Notes under the pieces: model-generated
The model's input: the letters and a program-made list of their open reading frames with translations, nothing else
Databases searched by the model: none
What the model was told of the DNA's origin: nothing
Shown here: positions 60,351-62,422 of the stretch, piece after piece
How positions within the stretch are numbered: the stretch's first letter is position 1
Layout: each line of letters starts with the position of its first letter
Assembly (NCBI GenBank): GCA_000585055.1
Contig: JEMX01000046.1
Span: 396-62,817 of the forward strand
Origin: Candidatus Accumulibacter appositus
Lineage (GTDB): Bacteria > Pseudomonadota > Gammaproteobacteria > Burkholderiales > Rhodocyclaceae
Direction of reading: 5' to 3'
DNA length: 62,422 bases
Position numbers and translations under genes: made by a program

Positions 60351-62228
60351 TCAGACCGATCGACCGGGTTGATAGCGGTATTTGAGATATTTCTGCGAGT
60401 TGCTCAGGATCAGGAAGGCATCGCGCAGGCTCTTGCGCTCGAAATCGGACAGGCTCTCCGGCTCGATGCTGTTGTCCGGATCGATGCCAGCCGCCAGATC
60501 GGCGGCCTGGTTGCGGATCCGCACCGTCGACACGAACTCGAGCGCGTCGTGCAGGTCCTGGCCGCGACCACGCGGCAGAATCTCGGCATCGATGATGTCG
60601 CGCAAGCGTTCAAAGGAGTTCCGGGACGACGAGCCGATGGCCAGCGCATGCACCCGGATCAGATCGGAGAGCGGCGCAGTGCCGCGCCTTTTCAGATTGA
60701 TGGCACCGCTGTGGCGGCCATCCGACTCGACGACGAAGTCCTTGAAGAATCCCAGCGGCGGCGTGCGCAACAAGGCGTTGCGCGCCATGCAGGCAAGAAA
60801 GCGGGTATTGCCCCTGGCCTTGCGCGAAATCAGGGCTTGCAGCTCGTCGACCCACTTGGTTTCACCCCACACACCATCGAGATCGAAGAAGATGGCGCTG
60901 TCGAGCAGCGATTGTGGCGTCGGCTGCTCGATCCATTCGCTGAAATAGCGTTGCCACTGCTGCAGCGGCTGACGCCACTTGAGGTTGGTGGCCATCACCT
61001 CGCCCGTACAGGTGCTGTAGCCACAGCGCGCCAGCCCGTCGCAGACGAAGTGCGCCAGGGCCTGGAAGTAGTCATCGTGACGCGCCGGCTCGAAACGGTT
61101 GTCGAGAATCAGGGCGTTGTCCTGATCGGTGACGATCAACTGCTCCTGGCGGGCCATCGAACCGAGGGCAAGAAAACAATAGAGCAGCGGCGGTGGGCCG
61201 AGCGTCTCCTCGGCCAGTTCGAGCAAACGCTGTTTGAAACTGCGTCCGATCACCGCCATGGCGCTGCCGATCATGCGCGAACTGGCATCCTCGGTCACCA
61301 TGCGCGAAAAGCAGGCGCGCACGTCGCCGGTCAGCGCGGCCAGCTCATCGACACTGCGCTGGCGGAAAATACTGCTGACCACGAACAGGCTGTTGCGCGA
61401 CTCGTAGCGCAACAGGTCGGAGAGGGCGATCACGCCTATCGGCCGCTGGTGTTTGAGGACCGGCAGGTGATGCACATTGTGGCGCAGCATCTGCAGCATC
61501 GCTTCGAAAACGAGCTGGTTGTGCTCCACTGCAACCGGGTCGCAAGACATGATTTCGCTGACCGGCGTGTCGTAGCCGAGGCCCTCGGCAACCAGCCGGA
61601 TGCGGATGTCGCGATCGGTGATGACGCCGGCCATGCGCGGCGGGGCAAGCCCCGCCAGAGGTTCATCGACGATCAGCAAGGACGATACGCCCTCCTCGCT
61701 CATCCGCCGGGCGGCGTCGATTGCCGTGGCCCGGCGCCCGAGCATCACTGGCGCGCGACCGATCAGGACGCTGACGGTGGCCGACATCAGCTGGTTCGCA
61801 TCCTCCCGGCGCGACATCACCTGCCGCAGACGCGTCCGGTCCTCGATCTCGACCGCATCCGCGAAGTGCTCGTTGTTCTCGAAGAGCTCGGTGAACACCG
61901 GCTCGGGAATCAGGTACAGCAGGGTGTCTTCGAGCGCCGTGGCCGGAAAGCGTACCCGCTTGCGATGCAGCAAACCGAATTCGCCGAAATAGCCGCCCTC
62001 GGTCAGTCGGTTGTACAGCGAGCCGTTGCGGCGGAAGATTTCCACCGCCCCGCTGCGCACGACATGCCAGGCCAGCGCTGCTTCGCCAAACTCGACGATG
62101 CGCGTACCGGCCTTGAAGTAACGCACATCCACCGAGCGGGCGACCTGCTGCAAGGTTTCTTCCGGCAGCTCCGCAAACGGGGGATAGCGGCGCAGGAAGT
62201 CGAGGATCTCGATTTGCTCGTCGTGCAT
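60351..62228 (-). CDS. CNMP-CBS-DUF294 protein (putative nucleotidyltransferase-linked signal protein)
   Basis: 625 residues. An N-terminal cyclic-nucleotide-binding domain (RYFKAGTRIVEFGEAALAWH, about 35-55), a CBS pair (VSSLLIVDEPLAGLAPPRMA and VHHLPVLKHQRPIGVIALSD, about 185-285), a DUF294 region (ALGSMARQEQLIVTDQDNAL, about 355-375), and a C-terminal DUF294-associated helical domain. CBS domains bind adenine nucleotides. The DUF294 G[SG]..R.E...DQDNAL pattern resembles a nucleotidyltransferase active site. It is the first gene of a pair with the exonuclease. The role is thought to be second-messenger-responsive regulation of acetate transport; actP lies 45 kb away here. Confidence 0.9.
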   Translation of the reverse strand: MHDEQIEILDFLRRYPPFAELPEETLQQVARSVDVRYFKAGTRIVEFGEAALAWHVVRSGAVEIFRRNGSLYNRLTEGGYFGEFGLLHRKRVRFPATALEDTLLYLIPEPVFTELFENNEHFADAVEIEDRTRLRQVMSRREDANQLMSATVSVLIGRAPVMLGRRATAIDAARRMSEEGVSSLLIVDEPLAGLAPPRMAGVITDRDIRIRLVAEGLGYDTPVSEIMSCDPVAVEHNQLVFEAMLQMLRHNVHHLPVLKHQRPIGVIALSDLLRYESRNSLFVVSSIFRQRSVDELAALTGDVRACFSRMVTEDASSRMIGSAMAVIGRSFKQRLLELAEETLGPPPLLYCFLALGSMARQEQLIVTDQDNALILDNRFEPARHDDYFQALAHFVCDGLARCGYSTCTGEVMATNLKWRQPLQQWQRYFSEWIEQPTPQSLLDSAIFFDLDGVWGETKWVDELQALISRKARGNTRFLACMARNALLRTPPLGFFKDFVVESDGRHSGAINLKRRGTAPLSDLIRVHALAIGSSSRNSFERLRDIIDAEILPRGRGQDLHDALEFVSTVRIRNQAADLAAGIDPDNSIEPESLSDFERKSLRDAFLILSNSQKYLKYRYQPGRSV

Positions 62229-62291
62229 GTTATTTGCCGTAGCCCGCTGAAAGAAGCCGGGGCAGCACTGCCTGCGCCAATAGCGCCCGCT

Positions 62292-62351
62292 TAACGGTCA
62301 TGACATGGCGAGATACCGCGGATCATTGAAGTCATGACCGTTTCCCCCTCT
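62292..62351. repeat. Dispersed intergenic repeat, copy B (inverse of the copy near 10.7 kb)
   Basis: Reads TTAACGGTCATGAC at 62291-62304 and GTCATGACCGTTTCCCCCTC at 62331-62350. Its reverse complement shares the 22 bases beginning AGAGGGGGAAACGGTCATGA with copy A at 10646-10704, but the 25-bp centres differ. Confidence 0.7.
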
Positions 62352-62365
62352 GTCCTTGCCGTGGG

Positions 62366-62417
62366 GATTCCGGCTTGCACGCCGGAATCGTTCGCCGGGC
62401 AGGGAGCATGCTCCCTG
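62366..62417. repeat. Two palindromic units at the right edge
   Basis: GATTCCGGC-TTGCAC-GCCGGAATC (9-bp stem, 62366-62389) and the perfect 18-bp palindrome CAGGGAGCATGCTCCCTG (62400-62417). Together with copy B, they form a chain of three palindromes in about 125 bp of otherwise gene-free DNA (62229-62422). Confidence 0.75.
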
Positions 62418-62422
62418 AATTC

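Noticed and set aside
60339..62294. A 651-codon open frame opposite the CNMP-CBS-DUF294 gene
   Set aside because: Antisense shadow; the minus-strand frame has recognisable domains throughout.

Overview
This 62.4 kb window is high-GC, gene-dense DNA from a betaproteobacterium. The best guess is a Rhodocyclales member of the Candidatus Accumulibacter type. Support comes from a PhaM-type polyhydroxyalkanoate granule protein, a PEP-CTERM sorted giant surface protein with a sigma-54-like promoter, a YjcH/ActP acetate-uptake pair, a two-enzyme 2-oxoacid pathway for amino acids, and a tRNA-Tyr of betaproteobacterial form at the left edge. The genus is an inference from gene content; no marker gene is present to prove it.

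Layout. 1-0.1 kb: 5' half of tRNA-Tyr (minus) cut by the window edge, with its promoter. 0.2-3.2 kb (plus): FAD-linked 2-hydroxyacid dehydrogenase with a frame-shifting 28-bp tandem duplication at its 5' end, a membrane-anchored methyltransferase, and phaM. 3.2-13.4 kb (minus): one long operon, read from right to left, with an AMP-forming acyl-CoA synthetase, livG, livH, livM, a periplasmic binding protein, livF, a phenylacetate-CoA-ligase-like enzyme, a small exported protein and an AMACR/CaiB-family enzyme. It looks like a complete module for importing and CoA-activating an organic acid. 13.5-16.6 kb (plus): a Crp/Fnr-type regulator behind a perfect inverted repeat, then yjcH-like and actP; actP is broken by a 16-bp tandem duplication. 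16.7-25 kb (plus): alpha-carbonic anhydrase with an extra N-terminal domain, TerB-like protein, SelO, a small TIGR02647-like protein, SYLF lipoprotein, patatin-BamA type phospholipase, and a neuromedin-U-family outer-membrane protein. 25-40.3 kb (minus): arylsulfatase with a 15-bp VNTR, two small membrane proteins, the 2 kb-residue PEP-CTERM protein, an octaheme cytochrome c with TPRs, lipoproteins, a repeat-rich small secreted protein and an MscS channel. 40.5-45.2 kb (plus): cardiolipin synthase and two exported proteins. 45.3-50.8 kb (minus): two linked exported proteins, a DUF3037-like protein, mmsA, a VapBC-type module with a coupled 38-residue cysteine protein, and a LysR regulator. 50.9-57.1 kb (plus): indolepyruvate ferredoxin oxidoreductase, Leu/Val/Phe-type dehydrogenase and an NSS symporter. 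57.1-62.2 kb (minus): MFS transporter, YhcB/ZapG-like protein, DEDDh exonuclease and a CNMP-CBS-DUF294 protein. The right edge is full of palindromes.

The most striking sequence-level observations are: (1) two exact short tandem duplications (28 bp and 16 bp) that each shift the frame of an otherwise intact gene; (2) a sigma-54 type promoter plus a 17-bp imperfect dyad about 100 bp upstream of the PEP-CTERM gene; (3) a translationally coupled 38-residue CxxC protein after vapC; (4) a dispersed intergenic repeat carrying AACGGTCATGAC ends found at both 10.7 kb and 62.3 kb. No prophage, transposase, CRISPR array or rRNA was seen.
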